Part shown: piece by piece, positions 29,058-38,163 of the stretch
How the letters are laid out: the number at the start of each line of letters is the position of its first letter
How positions within the stretch are numbered: position 1 is the stretch's first letter
NCBI GenBank assembly: GCA_902168245.1
Contig: CABHPA010000062.1
Coordinates: 1-61,639, forward strand
Direction of reading: 5' to 3'
DNA: 61,639 nucleotides
DNA from: Candidatus Melainabacteria bacterium
GTDB taxonomy: Bacteria > Cyanobacteriota > Vampirovibrionia > Vampirovibrionales > Vampirovibrionaceae
Position numbers and translations under genes: made by a program
The notes under the pieces: model-generated
What the model saw: only the letters and a program-made list of their open reading frames with translations
Databases searched by the model: none
Told to the model about the DNA's origin: nothing

Positions 29058-31621
29058 CCCAGCCCAACTTGCAACCGGAACCCGGCGACAACCCCAGCGC
29101 CTTTGACACCGCCGACCTGACCGCCTTGCCGCTGATGGATCGGGGGACGCTGGAAATTGGCCAAAGCGTGACGCCAGACTACTGCCCGCCCCAACACTTG
29201 TTAGCCCTGCTGGAAGGCCGGATTCGCCTGCTGGAAATTGCGGACGACGGCACGGTTTATACCCGCGCCCTGCTGGAACCGGGCGACTTATGGGACAAGC
29301 AAGCGTGGGAAAACGGCGATGTGAGCTGGGTGGTTTCCGAAACAGCCCGCCTGGGAGCCATGCCCGTTTCCGCCGTCAAGCAGTTCCCCTTTTTGGTGGC
29401 CTGCGCCGAACGTTCGCGCCAGAAAATCCACACGCCCGCCATCATCAATCCCCCTCGCACCGCCGCCACCCTGCCAGTCGAACACCCTCGCCTCAACCAC
29501 CACCGCAGCATCCTGCGCGATCTGCTTTCCACCCTGAAAATCCCCTCGGACGCGCCCGCCGCAGAAGACATCTCCGATTTGGAAGCCCTGATGGATCGGT
29601 TGTCGGATTATGGCATTCGCAGCCAAATCCTCACCATGAGCTGGCCGCAGCTCCAAAAGCTGCCGACCCCATGGGTGCTAGAAGACACGGAAGGCGAACT
29701 GCACTGCATCAGCAGCATCCGCCACCACGAGATTGTAACCCGCGCCAATGGCCGAAACAGCACAGTCAGCGTCGATCGCCGGGACAGCCGGAAACACTGG
29801 CACGTGCTGGTGGCCCAGCCGCCACGAACCGACGCCAAAACCATTCATATACCGCCGCACGAAAAACCCTTTACCCTGGGTTGGTACGCCAAACTGCTGC
29901 TGAAAAACGGCCTGGTTTCCGGGCAAATGCTGGTGGCCTCCATGATGGTGCAGGTGTTCGCGCTGGGGATGCCCATTTTTTACATGGTGATTTTCGATCG
30001 GGTATTCGGCAGGCAAAACCTGGACACCCTGGATGTAATCGCCCTGGGCATGGGCCTGGTGTTGATTTCCGACCTGGTGGTGCGCGGCCTGCGTAGCCTG
30101 GTTTTAACGCACCTGCTGGTGTGGGTGGATCGCATGAGCATTGACACCATACTGGAGCTGATTTTCAAGCTGCCCCTCAACCGCATGAACCGCGACTTGA
30201 TTCGCCAATGCGGGGAACTGTTTCATGAGCTGGTGAAGGCCAACGAGGCGGTGATTTCGCTGTTTCTGCTTTCCTCGCTGGACGCGCTGTTTTCCAGCGT
30301 GATGATTCTGGTAATGATTACCCTGCATCCGAAAATGGCCTTTATTTCGCTGATGTCCCTGATTCCCCTGACCGTTTTAACCGCCATTACCAGCCCTCAA
30401 GTCAAAAAACGCGCGCATCAATTCGCCAAGGCGCAGCGCGGCACCCAGATATCCCTGAGCGAAACCCTGGAGAACTGGGAAACCCTACATGCCTATAACG
30501 CCTTGCCCAACGCCAAGGAACGCATCGGCCACCTGAGCCGGAAAATGCTGAATTCAAGCCTGTGGGCGCGCTTCGATACGATTAGCGGCAACAGCCTGGG
30601 CGGTTTTATCAGCAGCATGGGCGCCATGCTTACCCTGTATTTTGGCGCGCATGAGGTGTTGCAGGGCCAAATCAGCTACGGGGCTTATGCCGCCATCAAC
30701 ATGATGAGCCGCAACGTGGTGGGTTCGGTGCAAAAGCTGTTCAGTTCCTTCCTGCAATTTCAAGAAAACGCCAGCAAGCTGGAAAAATACCAGGGGCTTT
30801 CCGTGGAAATCCTGCAAGCCATGCATGACGCCCCCGGCGAAGATCGCCCCAAAGTGGTGGTGCCAGCCTTGCAAGGGGCCGTTGAGATCCGCAACATGAA
30901 GTTCCACTACCCCGCCGACCCCAACAAGAACTGCGTAATCGGCCCCATCAACCTGAACATTCAACCGGGCGAAAAAGTGGTGCTCACCGGCCCATCCGGC
31001 AGCGGGAAAACCACCCTGATTCGCCTGTTGCAAGGCTTGTACGCCCCCAGCGAAGGCGCGGTGACGCTGGACGGCTACCGCCTGAACGAACTGGAGCCAG
31101 CCATCCGCAACCGGCTGATTGGCGTGGCGTTGCAGCGGCCCGCGTTCCTTTCCGGCACCTTGCTGGAAAACCTGACCCTGGAAGATCCCGATGCCTCCAT
31201 GAAGGACGTACTGGACGCCATTCGCCTGGCGCAACTGGATGTGATGATTGATAAACTCCCCGGCGGGCTGGATTACAACGTGGCCCCCATGGCCGCCAAC
31301 CTGCCGCCTTCCCTCGCCCTGCGGCTGGGATTGGCCCGCGTGTTCATCAACAAGCCTTCCATTTTAATGATCGACAAAGCCCTGGATGCGCTGGAACCGG
31401 CTATCCAGGCCGCTATTTTCTCGCCGATGCTGCAAGCGTATGCCCAGTCCACCTGCGTGTTGGTCACCGACTTTTTGCCGGTGCATCAGCAGGCCGATCG
31501 GATCATCGTGATGAAAGACGGCATGATTGTGGAGGACGGTAGTTTCCAAAGCCTGATCCAGGCGCGCGGCTACTATTATCACCTGCACGTGGTGGATAAA
31601 ACCTTCAGCAAGCAAGCCTGA
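29054..31621 (+). CDS. Type I secretion ABC exporter with degenerate ATPase
   Basis: 855 residues from a GTG with GGAGG upstream. About 25-120 resembles a cyclic-nucleotide-binding-type beta barrel; about 175-260 is a C39-peptidase-like domain without a catalytic Cys; about 285-570 is the ABC membrane domain; about 610-855 the nucleotide-binding domain. Walker A GPSGSGKTT (Lys652) and the Q-loop (VALQRPAF) are intact. The signature loop reads LPPSLALRLGLAR (from 750) in place of LSGGQ, Walker B is ILMIDKALDAL with Lys775 where the catalytic Glu belongs, and the H-loop position reads TDF (Asp806) instead of a His. The reading frame is unbroken and the rest well kept, so this looks like constrained change, not simple decay. 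No second ABC gene lies in the locus. It is the presumed inner-membrane exporter of the RTX protein. Confidence 0.88.
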   Translation: MTQPNLQPEPGDNPSAFDTADLTALPLMDRGTLEIGQSVTPDYCPPQHLLALLEGRIRLLEIADDGTVYTRALLEPGDLWDKQAWENGDVSWVVSETARLGAMPVSAVKQFPFLVACAERSRQKIHTPAIINPPRTAATLPVEHPRLNHHRSILRDLLSTLKIPSDAPAAEDISDLEALMDRLSDYGIRSQILTMSWPQLQKLPTPWVLEDTEGELHCISSIRHHEIVTRANGRNSTVSVDRRDSRKHWHVLVAQPPRTDAKTIHIPPHEKPFTLGWYAKLLLKNGLVSGQMLVASMMVQVFALGMPIFYMVIFDRVFGRQNLDTLDVIALGMGLVLISDLVVRGLRSLVLTHLLVWVDRMSIDTILELIFKLPLNRMNRDLIRQCGELFHELVKANEAVISLFLLSSLDALFSSVMILVMITLHPKMAFISLMSLIPLTVLTAITSPQVKKRAHQFAKAQRGTQISLSETLENWETLHAYNALPNAKERIGHLSRKMLNSSLWARFDTISGNSLGGFISSMGAMLTLYFGAHEVLQGQISYGAYAAINMMSRNVVGSVQKLFSSFLQFQENASKLEKYQGLSVEILQAMHDAPGEDRPKVVVPALQGAVEIRNMKFHYPADPNKNCVIGPINLNIQPGEKVVLTGPSGSGKTTLIRLLQGLYAPSEGAVTLDGYRLNELEPAIRNRLIGVALQRPAFLSGTLLENLTLEDPDASMKDVLDAIRLAQLDVMIDKLPGGLDYNVAPMAANLPPSLALRLGLARVFINKPSILMIDKALDALEPAIQAAIFSPMLQAYAQSTCVLVTDFLPVHQQADRIIVMKDGMIVEDGSFQSLIQARGYYYHLHVVDKTFSKQA

Positions 31622-31661
31622 TGCGAAACCATCAATCTCAAACCGACCAACAGGACAAACC

Positions 31662-32996
31662 ATGCGAATGAGCGCAACCCAAGCCCCCAAGCATAAAAGC
31701 CAGATTCTTGCCTTTCCCGCGCCGGGCAGGGAAGAGGGCTTCGCCATGCCTTCCTGGCTGATGTTGCTAAGTTTCGGGTTTATGGCCATGATGGTGCTGC
31801 TTTTTGGCGGCCTGCTAGCCTGGAGCTGGTTCGGCACCGTGGAGGAATCCGTGCCGGGCAACGGGCAATTTCTACCGGAAGGCAAAATACGCCGGGTGAT
31901 GTCCCCCGTCAACGGCCTGGTGGCCGAGATTTACGTCAACGAAAACCAGCACGTGCGCGCCGGGCAACGGCTGATGATACTGGATCCGGAAGCCACCAAC
32001 ATTGAGCAAAGCGGCTTTCAGGAACAACTGGCCCAGCTTCAACAGGAATCGCTGGCCCTGCAAGCCGCGGCCACCGGAAGCAATCCGGGCAGGCTCAGCC
32101 CTATTCAGCAAGCCTGGCTGGATTCCACGCGGCGCAGTTATCAATCGCAAGCGCAAGAAGTCGATATGCAGATTGAGGCATCCCGCCATGCCTACCAGCA
32201 GGCGATTGCGCAACAAAACAGCGTACAGGCCATTCTGGATTCCAAGAAGCAGCAGTTGCAAAAACTCCGCCAGCTTTACGAACAAGGCGGCCTGCCCAAG
32301 AAGGATTTAAGCGACTACGAGCAGGAAGTGCAACTGAAGGAAGGCGAGCGGGACGCTTACAAAGAGGTGGCCTCCACCCGTCAGGCGGAAATTGAGCAGG
32401 CGGAATCGCGCAAGCGCACCCTGAACGACAAGTACCGGCAGGATTTAATGGGCCGGGTGCTGGACCATACCAACCGCATGAGCGCCCTGCGCACCCAGAT
32501 TGCCCAGGCCCAGCTCACCATGAAGCGGGAAATTATTGTGGCCCCCATCAGCGGCACCATTAACGAGCAGGCCGTGCATGGCAAAGGCGAAATCGTCGCG
32601 GGCGGCAGCGCCATCCTCACCATTGTGCCGGATGACGCTGAGCTTAGCGCCGAAGTGAAAGTGGCCAACCGGGATTTAAGCTACATTCAGGTTGGGCAAA
32701 AGGTGGGTCTTAAAATGGAAGCCTTCCCGCAGCACCACTTTGGGCGGCTATGGGGAACCATCGACGCTATTTCTCCCTCCAGCCACACCGATAACGAGGG
32801 CCACCAGTTCTTTACGGTTAAAATTACCCCCGCCCAAACCACAATGAAGGACGAGGACGGCAAGACCTACCCCATTCGCCCCGGCATGACCGTGACCGCC
32901 GATATTATTACCCGCAAGAAGCGGATTTTGAACTTCTTTACCGAATCCATCCACGAGCGGGTGGACAACGCCTTCCGGGAGCCAACCACCCGATGA
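31662..32996 (+). CDS. HlyD-family membrane fusion protein
   Basis: 444 residues: a short cytoplasmic N-terminus, one transmembrane helix (about 29-56, LMLLSFGFMAMMVLLFGGLLAWSW region), a lipoyl-like half (PVNGLVAEIYVNENQHVRAGQRLMILD), a long coiled coil (about 115-290), and the second lipoyl/beta-barrel half (IVAPISGTINE, then VGQKVGLKMEAFP). Bridges the ABC exporter and TolC across the periplasm. It starts 40 bp after the ABC gene and overlaps the TolC gene by 4 bp. ATG at 31662 or two codons later. Confidence 0.92.
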   Translation: MRMSATQAPKHKSQILAFPAPGREEGFAMPSWLMLLSFGFMAMMVLLFGGLLAWSWFGTVEESVPGNGQFLPEGKIRRVMSPVNGLVAEIYVNENQHVRAGQRLMILDPEATNIEQSGFQEQLAQLQQESLALQAAATGSNPGRLSPIQQAWLDSTRRSYQSQAQEVDMQIEASRHAYQQAIAQQNSVQAILDSKKQQLQKLRQLYEQGGLPKKDLSDYEQEVQLKEGERDAYKEVASTRQAEIEQAESRKRTLNDKYRQDLMGRVLDHTNRMSALRTQIAQAQLTMKREIIVAPISGTINEQAVHGKGEIVAGGSAILTIVPDDAELSAEVKVANRDLSYIQVGQKVGLKMEAFPQHHFGRLWGTIDAISPSSHTDNEGHQFFTVKITPAQTTMKDEDGKTYPIRPGMTVTADIITRKKRILNFFTESIHERVDNAFREPTTR

Positions 32997-34507
32997 GGAT
33001 ACGCGCCGTTTATCACAAGAGCTTGGCTTTTACGATCTGCCTGGGGCTTTGGGCAAACCTGCCGGGCGCGCTGGCCGCCTCCCGTATCGGCCTGCACATG
33101 AACCCGCCCCAAACCCAAACCGTGCAAGTAACTCTGCCCTGGATTATCGATCGGGTGCTGAACGATAACCTGACAGTACTGATCGCCAAAAACCGCATCA
33201 AAATCGGCGAAGGCGGCCTAATTCAATCCACCGCGCCGTTGTTTCCCAACATCAAGGCGTTTTATTCGGTGGAGCGGTTCAACGGCGGCGAGGTCATTTC
33301 CGGCGGGCAGCCCATCAACCTGGATCGAACCACCTACCGACCCACCATCGCCGCCGATTACACCATCCAGACCGGCGGGAAACCGCTGTTCCAGATTTAC
33401 GCGGCCAAGCAGCAATACAACCGCAACCGGCTGGCCCTGGACATGAGCCGCCAAAAAGCCCTGCTGGACGCCTGCACCAGTTATTTCACCTGGTTGAAGG
33501 ATATTGAGCGGGAAAAAGTGGCCAAAGTCTCCATGAACGAGGCCGAAAGCCAGCTCCACCTACGGGAACTACGATTACACGCGGATGTCGGCACCAATCT
33601 GGAAGTGCTACAAAGCCAGACCTTAGTACGGGAACGGCAAAACCTGCTGCTCTCCACCCAGAACGATCGATCTTCATCCGCCCTAAGCCTGTTGAACCAC
33701 CTGAACCTGCCCCTGGATCTCTCCGCCGATGCGGAACCGGCTGCCAGCCTGATTCCCATGCGGTTCTGGCTTCGGGATCAGCCCGGCCAGGACATCAATG
33801 AACTCTACAAACTGGCCGAAGACAACCGCCCGGACGTGAAGGCGCTGATCAGCCAAATCCGGGAGGCCAAGGCCCAGCTCGGCTCCGCTTGGGCAGATCT
33901 GTTTCCCAGCATCACCCTCAGCGGGTACAACCGGCGCATTGGCCAATATCCCGACTCCTTGCGCCGCACTACGGAAGGAATGTTCGTCATCAGCACCAAT
34001 CTGCTGCAAAACATGGGTATTAACAGTATCGGCTCCATCCGCACGGCGCAAGCCAAGGTACGGGATGCCGCCCTGAACAAGGCCAAGCAGCTTCAGGATA
34101 TTCAAAAATCCATTTCAGACGCGTTGCTGGATTACAAGCTGTATAAAGATCAACTCTCGTTAAACCAGCAACGCTGCCACGAGGCGGAGGAAGCCTACCG
34201 AATCGCCAAGGCCCGCTTTGAGGCGGGCGTGGCCCTGAACCTGGAAGTCATCCAGGCGGAAGCCAACCTGACTTCGACCCGCCTGAACCTGTACACCGCC
34301 GTGATGAACTATAACATCAGCCAGTTGCAGCTCCTGTATGAAACCGGGCAAATGCAGCCGGAAGCTCTGCTAACCGCCCAGGTCATCTCGCTCCCGGCCC
34401 TGGCCTCTGGCGAGCCGGGAGATCCCGCCGCAACATCCTCAAACACCGCCAACCCGGCCCAAAAACCGGAAGATCCTTTGGCCCCGGTCAGCCTCGGCTC
34501 CCCATAA
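32993..34507 (+). CDS. TolC-family outer membrane channel
   Basis: 504 residues. Signal peptide (about 1-28, AFTICLGLWANLPGALA) followed by the two TolC-type repeats, each with long helices (for example EAKAQLGSAWADLFPSITLSG and AEEAYRIAKARFEAGVALNLEVIQAE). The C-terminal about 45 residues are Pro/Ala-rich. Forms the outer membrane exit duct of the type I system encoded just upstream; ATGA overlap with hlyD. It is dedicated to this locus by position, but TolC proteins often serve several pumps. Confidence 0.92.
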   Translation: MRIRAVYHKSLAFTICLGLWANLPGALAASRIGLHMNPPQTQTVQVTLPWIIDRVLNDNLTVLIAKNRIKIGEGGLIQSTAPLFPNIKAFYSVERFNGGEVISGGQPINLDRTTYRPTIAADYTIQTGGKPLFQIYAAKQQYNRNRLALDMSRQKALLDACTSYFTWLKDIEREKVAKVSMNEAESQLHLRELRLHADVGTNLEVLQSQTLVRERQNLLLSTQNDRSSSALSLLNHLNLPLDLSADAEPAASLIPMRFWLRDQPGQDINELYKLAEDNRPDVKALISQIREAKAQLGSAWADLFPSITLSGYNRRIGQYPDSLRRTTEGMFVISTNLLQNMGINSIGSIRTAQAKVRDAALNKAKQLQDIQKSISDALLDYKLYKDQLSLNQQRCHEAEEAYRIAKARFEAGVALNLEVIQAEANLTSTRLNLYTAVMNYNISQLQLLYETGQMQPEALLTAQVISLPALASGEPGDPAATSSNTANPAQKPEDPLAPVSLGSP

Positions 34508-34603
34508 TTTCAGCCTGTTTCCATTTGCGGCTTCGCAGAGCCACATTGGTCATGGGTTCGCCGCAAGATCGACAACAAAGCGCCGGCATGGGGTTCAACG
34601 CGC

Positions 34604-36289
34604 TTAATCCGCCAGGGCCAGCAGGTTAAATTTGAGCAAATAACCCAGGGTACGGTAAAAATGGGCCTCGGAAGGAAGGGCGTGTTTCCCGGCCTTGAGC
34701 GCCTGCAACAGGGCTTCGGCGGACTGAGGCTCCTTCGTGCCGATCTGGATCAGCAAGGCATCCACCGTGGCCGCAGGCAGGCGCATGTCTTCCCCGAAGT
34801 TGCCCATCCAGTCTTCCCGCAGGGCTTTCAGCAGGGTTGGCGAGAAGGACGTCCCGGTTTTGAGCGAGGTGCCAGCCGTTAACTGCATGGGCGCGTAATG
34901 CGAAAACAAATTGTACGGGTCTGCGCACAACGGATGCGGATCCCGGCCCGGCTGGCACGGGGCGACCTCGGTGGCGGAAGCCCGCAAATCGGCCAGTTCT
35001 TCCCATAGGCGCTCGTAAGAGGCGATCACGTTTTTCCAGTCATACACCTCCCGCGCGCGGCGACGGCCGTTCTCGCCCATCTGCCGCCGCAATTCGGGCT
35101 GTTCAATGAGTTGCACGAAGGCATCGGCGCAGGCATCCACATCCACCATGGTGGCCAGGCACGGATGGGCGATGAACATGCTGTAATTAAGCTGATCCAC
35201 CAGGTATTTTTCGGCAATGTCCAAACCGCTACCCGCCGGGGGAATGCAAGTGGGAATCTTGAACCCTTCCACCCCATGCCGCACGGATTCACGGTAGCCG
35301 TCCCATTCGGTAACCACCAGCGGCAGACCGTTCGCCATGGCCTCAATCGGGGTCAGCCCAAAGGTTTCCTGAATATTATCGGAGAGGGACACGAAAATAT
35401 CCGCCCCGGCCCATACGTGGGTTCTCACATCCGGCAAGCGCCCGTCCAGAAAGATATGGTTGACACTGGGCGCGAAATTGGCGGGCGCTTTGCGGAAAGC
35501 GACCTCTTCCTTTGGGTTCTCGAACCAGCCCGCCTGCACCAGGTAGATTTTTTTACCCGTTGTTTGAGCGGCGCGCTCTAGGGCCAGGTACATGGGAATG
35601 GGATGCCCCTTGGCGTAAAAAATAAGCCGCCCCACAAACAGCACCACAATGTCGTCCGGCCCGGCCCCCAGTTGATCCCGTACGCTTTTGCGGCTTTTCT
35701 CGGCCAGCTCGCCTTGCGGAAATGCGTTGCAATCAATCCCCAGCGGAATCACCGGCAACTTCAGCGGGGCAAAAGGCTTTCCGCCAACGCGCTGGGAAAG
35801 ATAATCGCCCCAATTGTCAAAAATCTTCTCGTACGCCTGCTTCACGGCGTTGGAGGTGCAGATCACCGCGTCCCACGGCTGCACCGGGGCCAGCAGCAAT
35901 TCGCCCATCACCCGCTGCATGGCCTTGCTGGCAATGGTGTGGGTGACGCCACAAACGCTGTAGGCCCGCTGATCGTAAAACCGCCGCTGCCAAACCAGGC
36001 TGGAAACATCCGGATCGGGCCGATACAACGTACCGGCCTTGGCAATGCCCTGCAAGTCGTGGGCGGGCAGCCAGGCCACTTTACGTGGGGCTTTCGCCCA
36101 GGGGTTAATCTGGTCGCAAAACGCCTTGAAGTCTTTTTCCGTTTTGGACAGGCAAAACAGGAAATCAGCCTGCCCATACTTCACCAGCCCCTTTAAAAAC
36201 CCTTCCCCGGCGGCCTGACGGCCCAGCAGGCGCTCCCCGCCCGTGCCGTAAGCGTCCTTTTCGTAATAGACCGCCGCTGTCTTTCCCAT
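34604..36289 (-). CDS. GT4-type glycosyltransferase
   Basis: 561 residues. The C-terminal Rossmann half has the GT-B donor motif ETFGLTPIEAMANGLPLV (E-x7-E) and VVLFVGRLIFYAKG. The N-terminal AVYYEKDAYGTGGERLLGRQAAG resembles the acceptor-side loop. About 130 residues after the GT domain (from about 430) are unassigned. The ATG at 36289 has AGGAG 8 bases upstream; the frame is open 31 codons further. Substrate unknown; surface polysaccharide or glycoprotein synthesis is the usual role. It stands alone, convergent with the TolC gene. Confidence 0.85.
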   Translation of the reverse strand: MGKTAAVYYEKDAYGTGGERLLGRQAAGEGFLKGLVKYGQADFLFCLSKTEKDFKAFCDQINPWAKAPRKVAWLPAHDLQGIAKAGTLYRPDPDVSSLVWQRRFYDQRAYSVCGVTHTIASKAMQRVMGELLLAPVQPWDAVICTSNAVKQAYEKIFDNWGDYLSQRVGGKPFAPLKLPVIPLGIDCNAFPQGELAEKSRKSVRDQLGAGPDDIVVLFVGRLIFYAKGHPIPMYLALERAAQTTGKKIYLVQAGWFENPKEEVAFRKAPANFAPSVNHIFLDGRLPDVRTHVWAGADIFVSLSDNIQETFGLTPIEAMANGLPLVVTEWDGYRESVRHGVEGFKIPTCIPPAGSGLDIAEKYLVDQLNYSMFIAHPCLATMVDVDACADAFVQLIEQPELRRQMGENGRRRAREVYDWKNVIASYERLWEELADLRASATEVAPCQPGRDPHPLCADPYNLFSHYAPMQLTAGTSLKTGTSFSPTLLKALREDWMGNFGEDMRLPAATVDALLIQIGTKEPQSAEALLQALKAGKHALPSEAHFYRTLGYLLKFNLLALAD

Positions 36290-36587
36290 GCGCCTCACTC
36301 CTGCCTTATCGCAAACTCCGGCCACTGTTATCGTACCAAACTTCGCCCCATGGGAGATCATCCGGCCCAGCAAAAAGCACAATCCTCTGGAAAATTTTTA
36401 TTCTCAGACTGGACATTAAGAAATATTTTGCATCCTCTTCTCCTCAACAGTTCGTTACGCCTAACTGCTACCCAATTGCCCTTCTGTATAGGATTCCGAG
36501 AATCTGCATCCTGATGCCGCTCTATTTTAAAGGTTAAAACCCATATGTTAAACTGCAAAACATTGATGAAGGAGTTTGTGTATCGTC

Positions 36588-37130
36588 ATGGGTCGAAAAG
36601 CAATACCGAAGGAAACTCAATGGAATGTACTGACCGAAGCTGGATTTCGGTGCAGTGTTCCTACCTGTAGAGGAATCCTTGCAATAGATATACACCATCT
36701 TGTGCAGGTTTCGGAAGAAGGGAGCAATGAACCTTCCAATCTGATTGCGTTATGCCCAACCTGCCATGCTCTTCATCACCGTGGAGTGATTCCAAAAAGC
36801 TCGCTTTTCGTGTGGAAGAGCCTGCTGGTTTCTTTAATGCAAGCATTCGATAAACAAGCGATTGATGATTTACTGTTTTTAGATCTCAGCTCCAATGATA
36901 ATAATGAAATTACGCTAAACCATAGAACAGTTGCTTTATCGGGAGACGGAGTACTTAAATTCTCCAGACTCATCGCTTCAGGCCTTGTGAGCTACTCAAT
37001 AATTACTAATAACAACTGGCAATTGGTAACTTACACAGCCTTCCTCACACCGAAAGGAAAAAACTTGGTTTCTGCATGGAAAGCAGGGGATCGAAGCATA
37101 CTGGAAAATATCAATACTGAAAAACAATAA
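36588..37130 (+). CDS. HNH endonuclease-domain protein
   Basis: 180 residues. Residues about 20-75 form an HNH nuclease with a zinc-ribbon: C-x4-C early, IDIHHLV (first His pair), NLIALCPTCHALHHRG (Asn, CxxC and final His). The C-terminal about 100 residues (FSRLIASGLVSYSI, WQLVTYTAFLTPKG) look like a small mixed domain I do not recognise. Codon use and composition are clearly AT-richer than all neighbours, and the preceding 200 bp are too, suggesting acquisition by transfer. AAGGAG lies 13 bases before the ATG; a TTG at 36576 is too close to it. Could be a restriction-like or homing-type nuclease; no partner methylase is present. Confidence 0.82.
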   Translation: MGRKAIPKETQWNVLTEAGFRCSVPTCRGILAIDIHHLVQVSEEGSNEPSNLIALCPTCHALHHRGVIPKSSLFVWKSLLVSLMQAFDKQAIDDLLFLDLSSNDNNEITLNHRTVALSGDGVLKFSRLIASGLVSYSIITNNNWQLVTYTAFLTPKGKNLVSAWKAGDRSILENINTEKQ

Positions 37131-37160
37131 GCCAAATATAGTGTAACCTTTGGGCTTTTT
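37129..37160 (+). terminator. Intrinsic terminator after the HNH gene
   Basis: AAGCCAAA (37129-37136) pairs with TTTGGGCTT (37149-37157) with one bulged G, followed by TTT. It overlaps the HNH stop codon and faces the end of the convergent B12 operon. Confidence 0.65.
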
Positions 37161-37182
37161 GAGCAACCCTATATTCAGCAGT

Positions 37183-38163
37183 TTATGTCCGCCCCTTGAG
37201 CAACAGCCACAAAAAGAACGGGCAGCCTAGCAGGGCGGTTAGTACGCCCACCGGGATTTCCGCCGGGGCGATGATGGTGCGGGCCAGGGTGTCGCAAACA
37301 GTTAGCAACACGCCACCCAGCAGCATGGTGGCCGGAATCAGAGCGCGATGGTCGCTGCCCACCAGCAGGCGGCAAATATGGGGAGCCATCATGCCCACAA
37401 AGCCAATGGGGCCGCACAGGGCCACAATGCCGCCCACCATCAGCGAGGTGCAGAAAAACAGCGCCTTGCGGATGTTCTGCAAGGCAACGCCCCGACTCTG
37501 GGCTATTTCATCGCCCATGGCGATCAGGTTCAGTTCATACGGCAGGCAGGCGATGAGCAGAAGCCCCGGCAGCACGAAGGGCAGCAGTTGCAGCAGAGAA
37601 TTGTAGTCCACGCCCTCAAAATCGCCCATCAGCGAGTGCAGAATACGAAACACGTTGGTAAAATCGCTGAGGTACTGAATAAACGCCACCGCGCTGCCGA
37701 AAAAGTAATTCATGGCCACGCCCGCCAGCAGCAGGGTATTAATGGAAGCGTTGCGCTTCATGCCGGTGAGGCCATACACCAGAAAAATAGTGACCGCCGC
37801 TCCGATCAACGCGAAAACACCCGGCGGGAAATAAATGCCGTAGGGCAATACACTGGTCAGCAACACCGCCAGCACCGCCCCAAAGGACGCCCCGCTCGCC
37901 ACGCCCAGCGTAAACGGCGTTGCCAACGGGGAGCGGAACATGGCCTGAAACACCATGCCGCAGGCCGCCAAGCCCGCTCCTACTAAAAATGAAGCAAACA
38001 CCCTGGGCAGACGGATTTTCCAGAAAATTTCGCTATCCAGCCCGTTGGCGTAAGGGAAAATCCATTTCATGCCCACGCAGGGCGACAGCAGCAAAATGAC
38101 GACGGCCAGCAGGCCCAATACCCCGATGACTGAGGCGCGCGTTTTCATCGTCAACGCGCTCAT
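37183..38163 (-). CDS. btuC: B12-type ABC transporter permease
   Basis: 326 residues of the FecCD/BtuC family with about nine to ten hydrophobic helices. Typical motifs are RLPRVFASFLVGAGLAACGMVFQAMFRSPLATPFTLGVASGA split over the second and third helices, and GFVGMMAPHICRLLVGSDHRALIP near the C-terminus. Transports cobalamin or a related corrinoid through the inner membrane. The ATG overlaps the ATPase gene's stop (ATGA). The substrate is inferred from the riboswitch that heads the operon; sequence alone would also allow a siderophore. Confidence 0.9.
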   Translation of the reverse strand: MSALTMKTRASVIGVLGLLAVVILLLSPCVGMKWIFPYANGLDSEIFWKIRLPRVFASFLVGAGLAACGMVFQAMFRSPLATPFTLGVASGASFGAVLAVLLTSVLPYGIYFPPGVFALIGAAVTIFLVYGLTGMKRNASINTLLLAGVAMNYFFGSAVAFIQYLSDFTNVFRILHSLMGDFEGVDYNSLLQLLPFVLPGLLLIACLPYELNLIAMGDEIAQSRGVALQNIRKALFFCTSLMVGGIVALCGPIGFVGMMAPHICRLLVGSDHRALIPATMLLGGVLLTVCDTLARTIIAPAEIPVGVLTALLGCPFFLWLLLKGRT

